Shown: positions 8,153 through 17,800 of the stretch, one piece after another
Layout of the letters: each line of letters begins with the position of its first letter
Position numbering within the stretch: position 1 is the first letter of the stretch
Source of the DNA: Neobacillus niacini
GTDB taxonomy: Bacteria; Bacillota; Bacilli; Bacillales; Cytobacillaceae
Assembly (NCBI RefSeq): GCF_000759675.1
Contig: NZ_BAWM01000013.1
Location: 1 to 64,000 of the forward strand
Direction of reading: 5' to 3'
Length of the DNA stretch: 64,000 nucleotides
Made by a program: the position numbers and the translations under genes
Notes under the pieces: generated by a model
The model's database searches: none
What the model saw: the letters and a program-made list of their open reading frames with translations, nothing else
What the model was told of the DNA's origin: nothing

Positions 8153-8163
8153 GTTGTATTTTA

Positions 8164-8268
8164 GCAAAACTATTTCGAGTAACGATAACAACTGTTGAAA
8201 AAAGAGAGATGATTTTCTTTATAATAGGCAAAAAAACCCGAATCCAATAGTGGAGACGGGGTTTTTTT
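8164..8268 (+). ncRNA. Putative short sigma-54-dependent transcript
   Basis: The region between the -24/-12 promoter and the terminator (A-tract plus CCCG 8237-8240 pairing with CGGG 8257-8260 and a T7 run) is about 105 nt. The only frame with a plausible ribosome site (AAAGAGAG) encodes 13 residues starting at ATG 8209. It may be a small RNA, a leader peptide, or the stump of a deleted gene. No homology is claimed. Confidence 0.4.
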
Positions 8269-8419
8269 TAGTGAAAAATGGGGTGTGAAAGAGGGATTCT
8301 TTTCACACATTCATCATACCACCCAAATATGAATAAACTTTGACTAAACTCTTAACAATTTATTACCTGACAAAAGATATAACCTGAGAGAATATCTTTG
8401 CAACAAAAGAAATATAGGC

Positions 8420-8463
8420 TGACTTATACTAGCCGTATCGTAAAGACTTTTCTAAGTCAGCCC
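8420..8463 (-). terminator. Hairpin behind the GH3 gene
   Basis: GGCTGACTTA pairs with TAAGTCAGCC around a 24-base loop, just downstream of the GH3 stop on the minus strand. It has only a modest T-rich tail, so it is a weak terminator or an mRNA-stabilising hairpin. Confidence 0.45.
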
Positions 8464-8502
8464 ATTTTATTACTTTTTTATACCTTATTGATTACCATTT
8501 GT

Positions 8503-10635
8503 TTACTTATCATAGGTTAGACCGAAATCAAACCCATATGCATTACCATCTTTATCACGGTATACATAAGAAGGATCTTCATCATAACCTGGAACATCCC
8601 CGTTGTTGTTATCTACGGCTTCCTGATTAGCAGGAATGGTAAATGGAAGTTTTCCTGTTGGAGCAAATTTGCCGCGAATGACATCAACTAACGCTTCTGC
8701 TTTCACTCCGAAAACCGCTAATGTAGCTGCTGCATTTTCTTCAATCTCTCCGATCAGCCAAGGGCTGGTCATATTGACAGTAAGGATTGTCGGTACTTTT
8801 GCTTCAATTTCTTTGATTCTTTCAACATTGATCCCTGTTTCTGCACCAAGTGCCACAGAAAGTGGAATGTCCGGACGATCAGCTACTGTGCTTGGAATCG
8901 CATAGACTAATGCATGAGTAGCATCCTCCAAGTTGTCAACCACTTGGATAGCTGGATCATATTGGATAATTGACTTTTTCAAATCAGCAGTTCTAGTGCT
9001 TCCGCTTGTTCCGGAGGAGAATACCTCTACATAAAGCTTAATATCTTCGACCTTCTCATCTTTTAGCGGTAATGTGTCTTGATCATTACGAAGCAGGACA
9101 ATGGATTTTCGATGGGCTTCATCTGCTTTTGCCTGTGAAGCTGGGTCATCAGCTATTTCTTGTGCATTATCCGGATCAACATACGGATTTTCAAATAAGC
9201 CTAATTCCATCATTTCCGTTAATAGTCTTGTTACAGCTTCGTCGATTCGCTTCTCTTTAATTAAGCCATCTTTGACTGCCTTGATAAGGTCTGTAGGATC
9301 TGCTTCACCGGAAACAATATCGGTTCCAGCGTTTATTGCTTTCGCATATCGTTCAGGCTTTGTCAGGTTTTCAACTCCCCAAGGCATGGCATAAATAATG
9401 GAAGTGTCGCTATTAATATAGCCTTGGAATTTAAGTTCTTTGCGCAAAAGATCGGTAATAAGCCTTTTGTTGTACGCAAAGCCCACTTCTTCAAACTCTT
9501 CGCCGTTCTTTAACTGTGGTACGCTGTATTCATTACTTGGGTACGCATAATAAGGCATAATTGATGTGGTACCCGCTGCAATCGCTGCTTTAAAAGATGG
9601 AAGGTGGTACTTATATAAACTGCCTTCAGTTGGATAAGGATTGAATTTACCCCATTCATAATGTGGATCATGACCATCTTGACGAGCACCGCCGCCTGGG
9701 AAATGCTTTGTCGTTAAAGAGACACTATTTGTGCCAAGCTCTTCACCTTGGAAGCCTTTTATCACGGCATAGATCATTTCAGAGGCTAGGTCAGGATGTT
9801 CACCAAAAGTACCATTGATTCGATTCCAAAGAGGGTCTGTCACGACATCTGCCATGTACATATAACCTTTACGGATTCCTGTAGAGGTCCATTCTTTTGC
9901 TGCAATTTGCCCAAATTCCTTTACTAGTTCGGCATCACGTGTCGCAGCAAGGCCTAATTCACCCGGCCATACAGAAAACTGACCAGATGCTTCGCTAAAA
10001 CCAAATGCTAAATTCCCAGCATGGTTTCGAGGATTCGATGTCATGACTACAGGAATTCCTAGTCTTGTATCCTCTGAAATTTCTTGCAGCTCATTGATCC
10101 ATGTTGCTAAATCTTTTGCGGAAGGATTGTCACGAATAATTAAGTAACGTAAATTTCTTTCCTGAATGCCCTTTGTAGCGGCAGATGCTTCTACAATCGG
10201 CGGATTAAACTCATAGAATTGCTGACCAGGAACAGACCAGCGATTAATGGTTGTTTCTGTATCTTGTTCACACGTTAAACTCCCCACCGTATCCGGACAG
10301 GACCTGCTGTTACCCATATAATGAGAAGAGATTAACATCATCCCGGCCTTTTCCTCAAGGGTCATCTGCTTAACAAGATCCTTTACACGTGCATTTACTG
10401 GGAGCTCCCAGTTTTCATATTTGTCTAATTTTCCGTTATTATTTAAATCTTTGTACTCTTTACCTTTGACGGTAAGAATATCCTTGGAAGTTACACTAAG
10501 TTGAGGGACTGTTTTGACCACTGCCTTGTTTTCATTTCCGCGGTCAGCCGAGGCATTAGGGATCACTAGCGATGACAACATCAGTGCCACTGCCGATAAT
10601 ACAGCTGCTTTCTTTATCTTTTTCAATAAACCCAC
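8503..10635 (-). CDS. Secreted glycoside hydrolase family 3 enzyme (beta-glucosidase/hexosaminidase type)
   Basis: Hydrolyses terminal beta-linked sugars outside the cell. Signal peptide with basic residues at 5-9, a hydrophobic core at 10-25 and cleavage after ASA (residue 30). A calcium-loop-like segment (DLNNNGKLDKYE, 63-74) precedes the GH3 barrel, which carries KHFPGGG (310-316) and the likely nucleophile Asp410 in NSDTS. The alpha/beta second domain ends near residue 680. GTG start with GGGGAGG. A cre-like box lies about 145 bp upstream (10780-10793), which fits carbon catabolite control. The exact glycan is unknown; the PL8 lyase at 14876 is another secreted polysaccharide enzyme nearby. 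Confidence 0.88.
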   Translation of the reverse strand: MGLLKKIKKAAVLSAVALMLSSLVIPNASADRGNENKAVVKTVPQLSVTSKDILTVKGKEYKDLNNNGKLDKYENWELPVNARVKDLVKQMTLEEKAGMMLISSHYMGNSRSCPDTVGSLTCEQDTETTINRWSVPGQQFYEFNPPIVEASAATKGIQERNLRYLIIRDNPSAKDLATWINELQEISEDTRLGIPVVMTSNPRNHAGNLAFGFSEASGQFSVWPGELGLAATRDAELVKEFGQIAAKEWTSTGIRKGYMYMADVVTDPLWNRINGTFGEHPDLASEMIYAVIKGFQGEELGTNSVSLTTKHFPGGGARQDGHDPHYEWGKFNPYPTEGSLYKYHLPSFKAAIAAGTTSIMPYYAYPSNEYSVPQLKNGEEFEEVGFAYNKRLITDLLRKELKFQGYINSDTSIIYAMPWGVENLTKPERYAKAINAGTDIVSGEADPTDLIKAVKDGLIKEKRIDEAVTRLLTEMMELGLFENPYVDPDNAQEIADDPASQAKADEAHRKSIVLLRNDQDTLPLKDEKVEDIKLYVEVFSSGTSGSTRTADLKKSIIQYDPAIQVVDNLEDATHALVYAIPSTVADRPDIPLSVALGAETGINVERIKEIEAKVPTILTVNMTSPWLIGEIEENAAATLAVFGVKAEALVDVIRGKFAPTGKLPFTIPANQEAVDNNNGDVPGYDEDPSYVYRDKDGNAYGFDFGLTYDK

Positions 10636-10779
10636 CTTTTTTCCTCCCCCATTTATATAGACTTAAATACTAGGCTATGTAGAATGAAACGCCTGAAACA
10701 CAAATCAACAGACCAGTTTAACACAGCCAAACAAAAAAATAGTAGAATTTTATCCTTGTAGACAATCCCCCTAACGTCA

Positions 10780-10793
10780 AGTAAACGCTTTCT
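10780..10793 (-). promoter_or_regulatory. Candidate cre (CcpA) box
   Basis: AGTAAACGCTTTCT matches the cre consensus TGWAANCGNTNWCA except at the two outer bases. It lies upstream of the GH3 gene, a typical target of catabolite repression. Confidence 0.5.
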
Positions 10794-10918
10794 TTCGCAA
10801 GTTTAGTTTACGATAAGGAAGGACTTAAGCAGTAGGGAGTTTTTTTAGATAAATTTGTGTTTTTTTAATATTCTAAAAATTAGTAAATAGTACCTATTAT
10901 TAATAACTATCAATTTAA

Positions 10919-11348
10919 GTGTCAAAAAAATTAAATGCCATATTGAATAGAAACTATTTATTAAGAGTAAAAAATAAAAACTCCACCGTAATTGTATCGG
11001 ATATTATAAATAACTATAAACCTAAGCGAGAACGTTGCTGGATTGCCGAAATGAATGGAGAAATTGTGGGTTCTATTTTTGTTGTAGAAGGAAATGAAGA
11101 TACGGCTAAACTTCGTTTATTAATTGTAGACCCAAAGGCTAGAGGTTTAGGTCTAGGTTCACAATTAGTTAAAGAATGTATTAATTTTTCTAGACGGGTT
11201 GGATATAAGAAACTCGTCATGGACGAATAATGTCCTTAAAGAAGCTCGTCATTTTTATCAGAAAAAGGGCTTTAAACTTGTAAATGAAGAAAAACATCAT
11301 AGTTTTGGGCAAGATTTAGTTGGAGAGACGTGGCAACTGTTACTTTAG
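10919..11348 (+). pseudogene. GNAT acetyltransferase, 5'-truncated and frameshifted
   Basis: The first part reads GNAT motifs clearly: WIAEMNGEIVGSIFV, then RLLIVDPKARGLGLGSQLV, the acetyl-CoA P-loop. At about 11218 the frame breaks: the expected residues after KKLV continue one frame over (WTNNVLKEARHFYQKKGFK, then a GETWQLLL end at TAG 11346-11348). One extra base or two missing bases explains it. The start has no ribosome site and the N-terminus is shorter than usual; close relatives are often MarR-GNAT fusions, so an upstream MarR part is probably lost. It is a decayed gene. Confidence 0.75.
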
Positions 11349-11447
11349 AAAAATTTCAAGTCATTAGGGGAGCGATACTTCAATAAAGAAGGGTCTCTTT
11401 TTCCTTATTTTTAACAGGTTATTACAGATAGTGAAAGAAAGGTAGGA

Positions 11448-11476
11448 GGCACCAAAATTAATTTTTTGGTGCCCCA
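11448..11476 (-). terminator. Terminator at the DUF3231 stop
   Basis: GGCACCAAAA pairs with TTTTGGTGCC; the hairpin includes the last codons of the minus-strand gene. Confidence 0.55.
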
Positions 11477-12012
11477 GGAGGATAATAATATGGAGGAACT
11501 TTTATCCATCCACGTTTACGCATAGCGGTTTTTACTTCCATGCCAAATATCATCTTTTCAGCATGAAATCTTGCCCACATAAGACCTATATCATTTCGAA
11601 CACATTGAGATATATTTGTTGAACACATCACAATATTGGAAGCAACCTTTATAGAAATAAAGTTTGCTATTTCATCATCTGTAACTTTTACACCTAATGG
11701 AACACTATTAGGATCAGATTTTGGTTTAGATTGTGCTATAGGAGCTAAAGGGATTCCTTCTTCAATCATAAATTTTTCTAATATTTGTTTTTGATGATGG
11801 GCTAAATTTAAGGATCTCCTTATTAAACTAAGTAATTCGTCATCCGTTGATGTATTTAAAGATGCTTCAAGTGCGGGGATTTCTTCTGCTATTGCTGTGT
11901 AATAAAGCCAACAACCCATCGCTTCACCAATATGTGGACGAGACTTTGGTTCATTATCAACTGTAGTTTTGATGTAATCGATAACTGTTTCAAAAACATT
12001 AGGCATATTCAT
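11458..12012 (-). CDS. DUF3231 family protein
   Basis: A 184-residue all-helical protein with the DUF3231 pattern: GEAMGCWLYYT near residue 28, long helices with conserved His/Glu, and the C-terminal MRKRGWIKVPPYYYPPG signature. These ferritin-like proteins are frequent in spore-forming Bacillaceae and are often found as tandem two-domain proteins; this one is a single-domain version. Function is not established; a coat or spore-related role is suspected in the family. The ATG follows GGGTG. It stands alone. Confidence 0.78.
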   Translation of the reverse strand: MNMPNVFETVIDYIKTTVDNEPKSRPHIGEAMGCWLYYTAIAEEIPALEASLNTSTDDELLSLIRRSLNLAHHQKQILEKFMIEEGIPLAPIAQSKPKSDPNSVPLGVKVTDDEIANFISIKVASNIVMCSTNISQCVRNDIGLMWARFHAEKMIFGMEVKTAMRKRGWIKVPPYYYPPGAPKN

Positions 12013-12531
12013 TCACCCTCATCTCTTTTAAGGTATAATTTTCCCATATTTAATAAAATTAAACGGGTCGGTTAATGGAATATACGATTGGAAGGCTAGA
12101 CTTTGATTAATCAACGAAAATTAGTGCCATCATTAAGTGAATTTTTGAATTTAATCTGCTTGTTAAACAAACGGGTGCTTTACTTGAAGATACAGCAGAT
12201 ATGCTATTAATAAAAAATCTTAGAGTTGGAAAATTTTAAACTGCTAGGCAAAGAATATTTATCTAAATAAAATAAGGCAGTTCTTTATCGGAAAATAAGG
12301 TTCTCGTGAGGCTAAAAGATGTTAACCTCCCAAGGAAGTCCCCACTTATTTAAACGGAAGAAACTGAGATACAATGAGTAATTGAACTTAGATGAACACT
12401 AAAGATTAGTTATAATTAAAGGTGATTAGTAATGCCAATAACGGATCCTCAGATGGACTTGCTTTTTTTATCAACATATATTAGAATTTGATAAAACTAT
12501 TTACTAATATTAAGAAAGGAGGCAAAAAGTC
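12013..12531. other. Degenerate intergenic region
   Basis: No intact gene. It contains two copies of the short dispersed motif around ACGGGT (12062 and 12171) and a 19-codon frame from ATG 12432 (ribosome site AAAGGTGATT) that stops at TGA in the AT-rich stretch before 12532. Base composition and broken frames suggest eroded coding sequence. Nothing else is recognised. Confidence 0.4.
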
Positions 12532-12678
12532 ATGGAAACTGTTATCAAAAGTATTGCAACAGAAGTAAAGTCATATTTACATCTAGGAGATTTACTTGCA
12601 ACGGGACCAGTCTGTCCTTTTTTAAGTAAACTTCATATAGATAACAGCTACCGGAAGCTTTTTGTCTTTTTATTTTAG
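12532..12678 (+). CDS. Small unrecognised ORF (48 aa)
   Basis: ATG preceded by a strong AAAGGAGG at good spacing. The 48-residue product starts METVIKSIATEVK and contains a GPVCPF segment; it has no signal peptide or clear membrane helix. The family is not recognised, and it may be the N-terminal stump of a longer lost gene because the region around it is eroded. A terminator follows at 12739. Confidence 0.4.
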   Translation: METVIKSIATEVKSYLHLGDLLATGPVCPFLSKLHIDNSYRKLFVFLF

Positions 12679-12738
12679 AATCTGTAGAAAATCCCTTAAT
12701 TTTTTGCGCATTTTGAATAAATACTAAGCAATTTACTA

Positions 12739-12765
12739 GACGCCGGTTTTATATGGCGTCTTTTT
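12739..12765 (+). terminator. Rho-independent terminator
   Basis: GACGCC pairs with GGCGTC around an AT-rich loop and is followed by TTTTTGTG. Confidence 0.65.
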
Positions 12766-12981
12766 GTGTTTTAAAGGAGAAGAATTAAGATGATGAATAT
12801 TTATATACGACCTCTTGTTGGATGAGATTCATGAAAAAGTGGAAAAAGGTCAGGTAAGGGACCACCAATACCGAAAAACCAAGTTGTATTAATTGGTGTG
12901 ATGTCAATAAAGGAGTTTTAGAAAGGGTGAGACAATTGCTAAAAAAACTTAGGCAATATAGAAAGGTTTCAGTGTTTCAAA
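12766..12981. other. Eroded coding remnant
   Basis: A ribosome-site-like AAAGGAG at 12773 leads to an ATG at about 12790 whose frame stops quickly. A neighbouring frame then reads LLLDEIHEKVEKGQVRD up to TAA near 12890. This looks like a frameshifted small gene; no family can be named. Confidence 0.3.
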
Positions 12982-13012
12982 CGCTTCTAATTTAGAAAAA
13001 TAATTAGAAGCG
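12982..13012 (+). promoter_or_regulatory. 11-bp inverted repeat before MFS gene
   Basis: CGCTTCTAATT (12982-12992) and AATTAGAAGCG (13002-13012) are perfect inverted complements and end 12 bases before the start codon, so the dyad includes the spacer and part of the ribosome site. It may be an operator or an RNA hairpin that masks translation. No T run follows, so it is not a terminator. Confidence 0.5.
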
Positions 13013-13024
13013 AGGAATAATAAT

Positions 13025-14191
13025 ATGAAAAATCAAAGAATCTTTAATAAATCATTTCTTTTTTTATTTATAAGCAACTTTTTAGTTTTTATAGGGTTTG
13101 AAATGTTGCTACCTATTTTACCAGCCTATTTGTTAAGCATGAATGCATCTTCGATTCAAGTAGGTTTAATGATAACTTTATTTACACTAGGAGCTGTTCT
13201 AATCAGACCTTTTGTAGGGTACTATTTAATTGATAACCAACGGAAAAGTCTAGCCATTATTGCAAGTGCAGCTTTAATGATTTTTACAATGCTGTATCCT
13301 TTTCTTAATATTATATGGCTTTTGCTATTTTTACGACTTTTCCATGGCGCAGCGTGGGGAGTTTCAACCACAGCCAATAGTACAATTGTAGTCGATTTAA
13401 TTCCTAAGACACGGTTAGGAGAAGGAATGGGGTATTTTTCAATTTCAACAACAGTCGGGGCTATCATTGCACCGAGTATAGGTATCCTTATCTATGACTC
13501 TTTTTCCTTCGATATTTTAATTTGGTCATCAGTAATACTCAGCTTATTGGCAGTAATTGCGCTTCAATTTGTATATTCACCTACTCCTGTTAAACTTGAG
13601 AAGCAGCCATTTCAATTTTTTAATGCGATCTTTGAAAAAGACGCATGGTTCCCAGCATTACTAACGATTATTACAACACTTGGTTTTGGAGCGATTATTA
13701 CTTTCTTAGTTCTTTTTGGAAAACAAAAGGGATTAGATCATATTTTTCTATTCTTCCTTATCAATGCAAGTGTCGCAACTTTACTACGTCCGTTTACAGG
13801 AAGATGGTATGACAAAAAAGGACCTTGGTCTATCATCATTGTGTCTGCAGTGCTAGGATTTTTATCACTTGTTATGCTGTCTTATACGACAAATAATCTT
13901 CATCTTATTATTGCTGCGATTTTATTTGGCGCAGGCTATGGAACTGTTATGCCATGTTTACAAACATGGACGGTTCAAAAGGTAAGTGAAGAGAAAAGTG
14001 GAGCAGCCAACGCAACCTTTCTTTCCAGTTTTGACGTTGGTGTTGGAGTTAGCGCATTTGTATTAGGGATTTTAGCTGAATGGATTAGTTTAGAGATGAT
14101 CTTCCGGATTATTAGTCTAAGTTTTATTGTTATTGCTGTTTTAGTCTATAAGGATTTTTTAAATGAAAAGAAAAGGTATAAAAATATATAA
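13025..14191 (+). CDS. MFS transporter (drug-efflux type)
   Basis: 388 residues, about twelve membrane helices in two halves separated by a polar loop near residue 190-200. The loop 2-3 region reads FVGYYLIDNQRKS, a form of the MFS motif A. The size and lack of a long central loop fit the 12-helix proton-coupled exporters of Bacillaceae; the substrate is not readable. The start lies 12 bp after a perfect inverted repeat, suggesting specific control. A terminator follows. Confidence 0.85.
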   Translation: MKNQRIFNKSFLFLFISNFLVFIGFEMLLPILPAYLLSMNASSIQVGLMITLFTLGAVLIRPFVGYYLIDNQRKSLAIIASAALMIFTMLYPFLNIIWLLLFLRLFHGAAWGVSTTANSTIVVDLIPKTRLGEGMGYFSISTTVGAIIAPSIGILIYDSFSFDILIWSSVILSLLAVIALQFVYSPTPVKLEKQPFQFFNAIFEKDAWFPALLTIITTLGFGAIITFLVLFGKQKGLDHIFLFFLINASVATLLRPFTGRWYDKKGPWSIIIVSAVLGFLSLVMLSYTTNNLHLIIAAILFGAGYGTVMPCLQTWTVQKVSEEKSGAANATFLSSFDVGVGVSAFVLGILAEWISLEMIFRIISLSFIVIAVLVYKDFLNEKKRYKNI

Positions 14192-14201
14192 ATCGATCTA
14201 A

Positions 14202-14242
14202 AAACAAATCCACTTCTATGTTAATAGAGGTGGATTTGTTTT
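14202..14242 (+). terminator. Terminator of MFS gene
   Basis: AAACAAATCCAC pairs with GTGGATTTGTTT with a short bulge in the upper stem, ending in TTTT. Confidence 0.75.
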
Positions 14243-14445
14243 GGTTGATACTTGCTTAAAATGTTGGCGGTACCCATTATAGGAATACGGCTTTTTAATC
14301 ATAGTATGTGAACTATTGTACTTAAAGTAACGGGTGCATTAACATAATAAGGAATAAAATTAAAAGGCCTAAGATATGCAAGTTTTTATGCTCTACTTGT
14401 ATATTTTTGCTTTTTTTACATTCATAAAACATACTACAATTGATA

Positions 14446-14592
14446 TCATTTTATAAATACCAAAAACATGAGTGGCTCTCTACATACAAGGCTGCCAACC
14501 GATAGAACACTTTGGACACTTTCACCAAGCAAACACTCACGCAGTACACCTTGTCCAACCATCCCCGTAGCCCCGAAAAGAAGGACCTTCAT
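14446..14592 (-). pseudogene. NAD(P)-binding epimerase/reductase, 5' remnant
   Basis: On the minus strand an ATG at 14592 with AGGAGG upstream opens a frame beginning MKVLLFGATGMVGQGVLREC, the Rossmann dinucleotide-binding start of an atypical SDR/epimerase-like protein. Similarity ends after about 35 residues, and the frame closes at 14446 after 48 codons instead of the 210-330 expected. The rest is deleted. The start and ribosome site are intact, so this is a truncation, not a small protein. Confidence 0.65.
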
Positions 14593-14828
14593 AATTATGC
14601 CTCCTATTTTGGGTTTCTTCTTAAAGCGGGGCTAATTAAAAAAACGTGTCAGGCACCAGCCAATCTTTTCGTTGGTGTTTTTTCTCTTTCATTAAAAATC
14701 AAGTCACCTCGACCTTTTAATTTGTTGTCTGTACCCGCTCGAAATAAGCCTAAATGTCGTTAGAAGTCTCATACGGGGTATAAAATTTTAGCCTTAACTT
14801 ATCTCCTTTTTTACCTATAATGAAATCT
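14593..14828. other. Intergenic stretch with a REP-like motif
   Basis: At about 14646 the string GTGTCAGGCACC appears. A related GTGTCCGGCACCG stands in the terminator at 34842. These GTGTC(A/C)GGCACC strings resemble dispersed extragenic repeats of Bacillaceae. The long forward frame that crosses this part has no ribosome site and is not considered coding. Confidence 0.3.
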
Positions 14829-14842
14829 TGTAAGCGTTTTAT
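14829..14842 (+). promoter_or_regulatory. Candidate cre (CcpA) box
   Basis: TGTAAGCGTTTTAT matches the cre consensus except for the last two bases. It lies 33 bases before the start of the PL8 lyase gene, a position where CcpA would act as a roadblock or repressor. Confidence 0.5.
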
Positions 14843-14875
14843 ATTTTCTGATACGAAGGGGAAGGGGAGAGTAAA

Positions 14876-17800
14876 TTGAAGAAACCAAATGAGGGTCAAT
14901 ATGAACATCTACATAACGAAAGAAATGAATTGTCAAGGACCAAGGTTTTTAAGGGGAGTAATGGAAAAAGGTTCATTGCTTTATCACTTACTGCTTCATT
15001 GATTGTTCCAATAACAGCTGTGGTACCAGAAGCATTTGCCTCTGAAACACTAATGTTGAATGCTAGTTTCGCAGCAGAAGAATATGAAACAGCATCCCGT
15101 GCCAAGAATCTGGAGATGGAAGCACAAACCCTAGATATTCCACTTTTTATGTTCGAAAATGGCGTACCTAATTCATTTGAGACAAAAAACGGAGGTAATC
15201 TTGAAATGGATTCCCGTCACGTCAAAGATGGTAAACACTCACTTAAATGGGATTACACTAGTGGCTCTAAGCTATTGGTAAAAGAAAAAATTCAATTTGA
15301 GCCTTTTGTACCAAATGACAAGGACCAATCCATCCAAACCTTTGTGGTCTGGGTTTATAATGAAAAACCAGTAAATGATACCGTGACCTTTCAATTTGGC
15401 AGAGGCAATCAAGTGGACAGCTCGTTTAAAATGAACTTAAATTTTAGCGGCTGGAGAACTGCCTGGGTCTCATTTGAGCGTGATATGGAAGGAGCACCCC
15501 AACCTAACATGAATCGGATGACGATTGTCGCTCCTGAATCCGGGTCAGGTACTTTGTATTTCGACTCCATGATGCTTTCTACCCCACTTGATCCACGTCA
15601 TCACACACCAGATTTACAAGTTCCGTTCGTTAATCCAGGTGTTAAAGATGGCGCAAACGCTCATTGGTTGGGACTTTTGCATTATTCCAGACAGACACCT
15701 CCAGAACCTCCACTAGAAGTGACAGAATCAGATTTGACGGGAATTCGAAAAATAGAAGATACATTAACAGAATTGGTTTTTCAGAAACAAAAAGTTACAG
15801 AAGCCTTACTCAACGACATACGCACTCGTTATGCTTCCTACGGGATTCAGCGTGAAGATGGGGCCATAAGGGGTGCTTCGCTTTTTATGCCACATTTTGA
15901 TCAAGTGCCAGCTCCATTAAAAGAATCCTTCAAGGAGTTAAGTAATACGGTAGATCTCAAAGCTTTTACGGATTTTATGCAACTGGTGGCAAACACGTAT
16001 CTCTCAACAGATGATGCGACTTTGAAATATGAGTTAAAGTCCATGTATATCGATTTGGCAGACCATCTGGCCGATCAGGGATGGAATGATGGAAGTGGTC
16101 AAGGCACCATGCATCATCTTGGTTATAATATTCGCGGTTTTTATACTTCTGCTTTTTTGATGCGTGATGTTCTTAAGGACGCCGGCATATTAGACAGAAC
16201 CCAAAAGTCACTTTTCTGGTTAAGTGGTGCAGGCAAAATCTATTTTCCAAAAGAAGAAATAGAGGGGAACATTGACATTTTAAATACAACATTAAACGGA
16301 ATGCTGGCAAGTATTCTTGTACAAGAGGATTCTAAAGAAAAAGTTAGAGATCTGGAAAGCTTTTCTTCCTGGCTGTCTCAAGGACTTCGACCTGCCAAAG
16401 GATTAAATCCTTCATTCAAGAACGACGGATCTGCCTACCATCATGACAATCACTACCCTGCTTACGCGAAGGATGCATTCAATGGAGTCACTCCAATGAT
16501 GTATGTATTATCAGGTACTCCATTTAGGGTGGATGAAGATGCTCATGCGACTCTAAAAAAAGCATTATTATCCATGCGGCTTTATTCCAATAAAACACAG
16601 TGGTTAATCAGTATTGCAGGGCGTCATCCGGATGGAAAAGGTGCATTAACGCTGCCCCCTTATCGTTATATGGCTTTAGCAGGGACACCGGACGGAACTG
16701 AAGCCGTTGATAGAGAAGTAGCAGCGGCATATATACGACTTGCAGATAACGTAGATTCTACCGTTAGACAATTTCAAGCAATGGGCATCAAAGCAGAGTC
16801 TGATCCAAATGGTTTTTGGTCGATGAATTATGCCAATCTTGGGTTACAGAGACGCGATAATTGGCTGGTTGGTGTAAAAGGATTCAGCCGTTATTTATGG
16901 GGTAATGAAACCTATGAAAATGCTAATCTTTATGGGCGTTACATGTCTTATGGACAAATGCAAATTATGGGCTACGGTAATCACCAGGATAGTGGCTATG
17001 TACATGATGGATGGGATTGGAATCGTTGGCCAGGAACAACGACGATTCATCTGCCATTTGAAAAACTGCGCTCGAATGTTAGGAATGTGGATCGTTTTAG
17101 TGGAATTGAGGAAATGTTGATCTCTGATGAAACATATTCGGGGAGCTTAAGCTTGCAAGGGCAGAATGGAATGTTTGCTATGAAGCTTCATGAGCATCCA
17201 AAATATGATGGAACCCATCGTGCACGAAAATCCTATTTCTTCTTCGATAATCGAATTGTCGCGCTTGGTTCGAACATCGAGAACGAGAATAGTGAGTATC
17301 CAACAGAAACGACATTGTTCCAGAATCATATGAAAGAGGAAGCAGAACCGGTTTGGATTTCTGCAAAAGGTGCCATCAAGGAGTTTCCTTATAAAGACCA
17401 GGATGTACTGACTGAAAATGCGTGGCTTATCGATAATAAAGCAAACGGATATTATTTGCCGTCTGGACAAACGATTTCCATGACAAGGTCAGAACAATTG
17501 TCAAAAAACCAAAAAGATGGATCGGACACTTCAGGAAACTTTGCGACCGCCTGGATTGATCACGGAAAATCTCCTAAAGATGGAAAATATCAATATGCAG
17601 TTTTGGTAAAAACAGATTATGAAAAAATGAAAGCTTTTGGAGAATCTATGGCTGATCCCAATCAGGCTCCTTACGTTGTCCTTCAGCAGGATCGTATGGC
17701 ACATATTGTCCACGATCGTGCTACTGGTATTATGGGATATGCATTGTTTGAAGCTAATAATTCTGTCAATCAAGGTTTAGTCCGCGCTGTTGATACTCCA

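Noticed and set aside
14512..14763. 83-codon plus-strand frame
   Set aside because: It runs antisense through the epimerase remnant and has no ribosome site; the minus-strand remnant explains the sequence.
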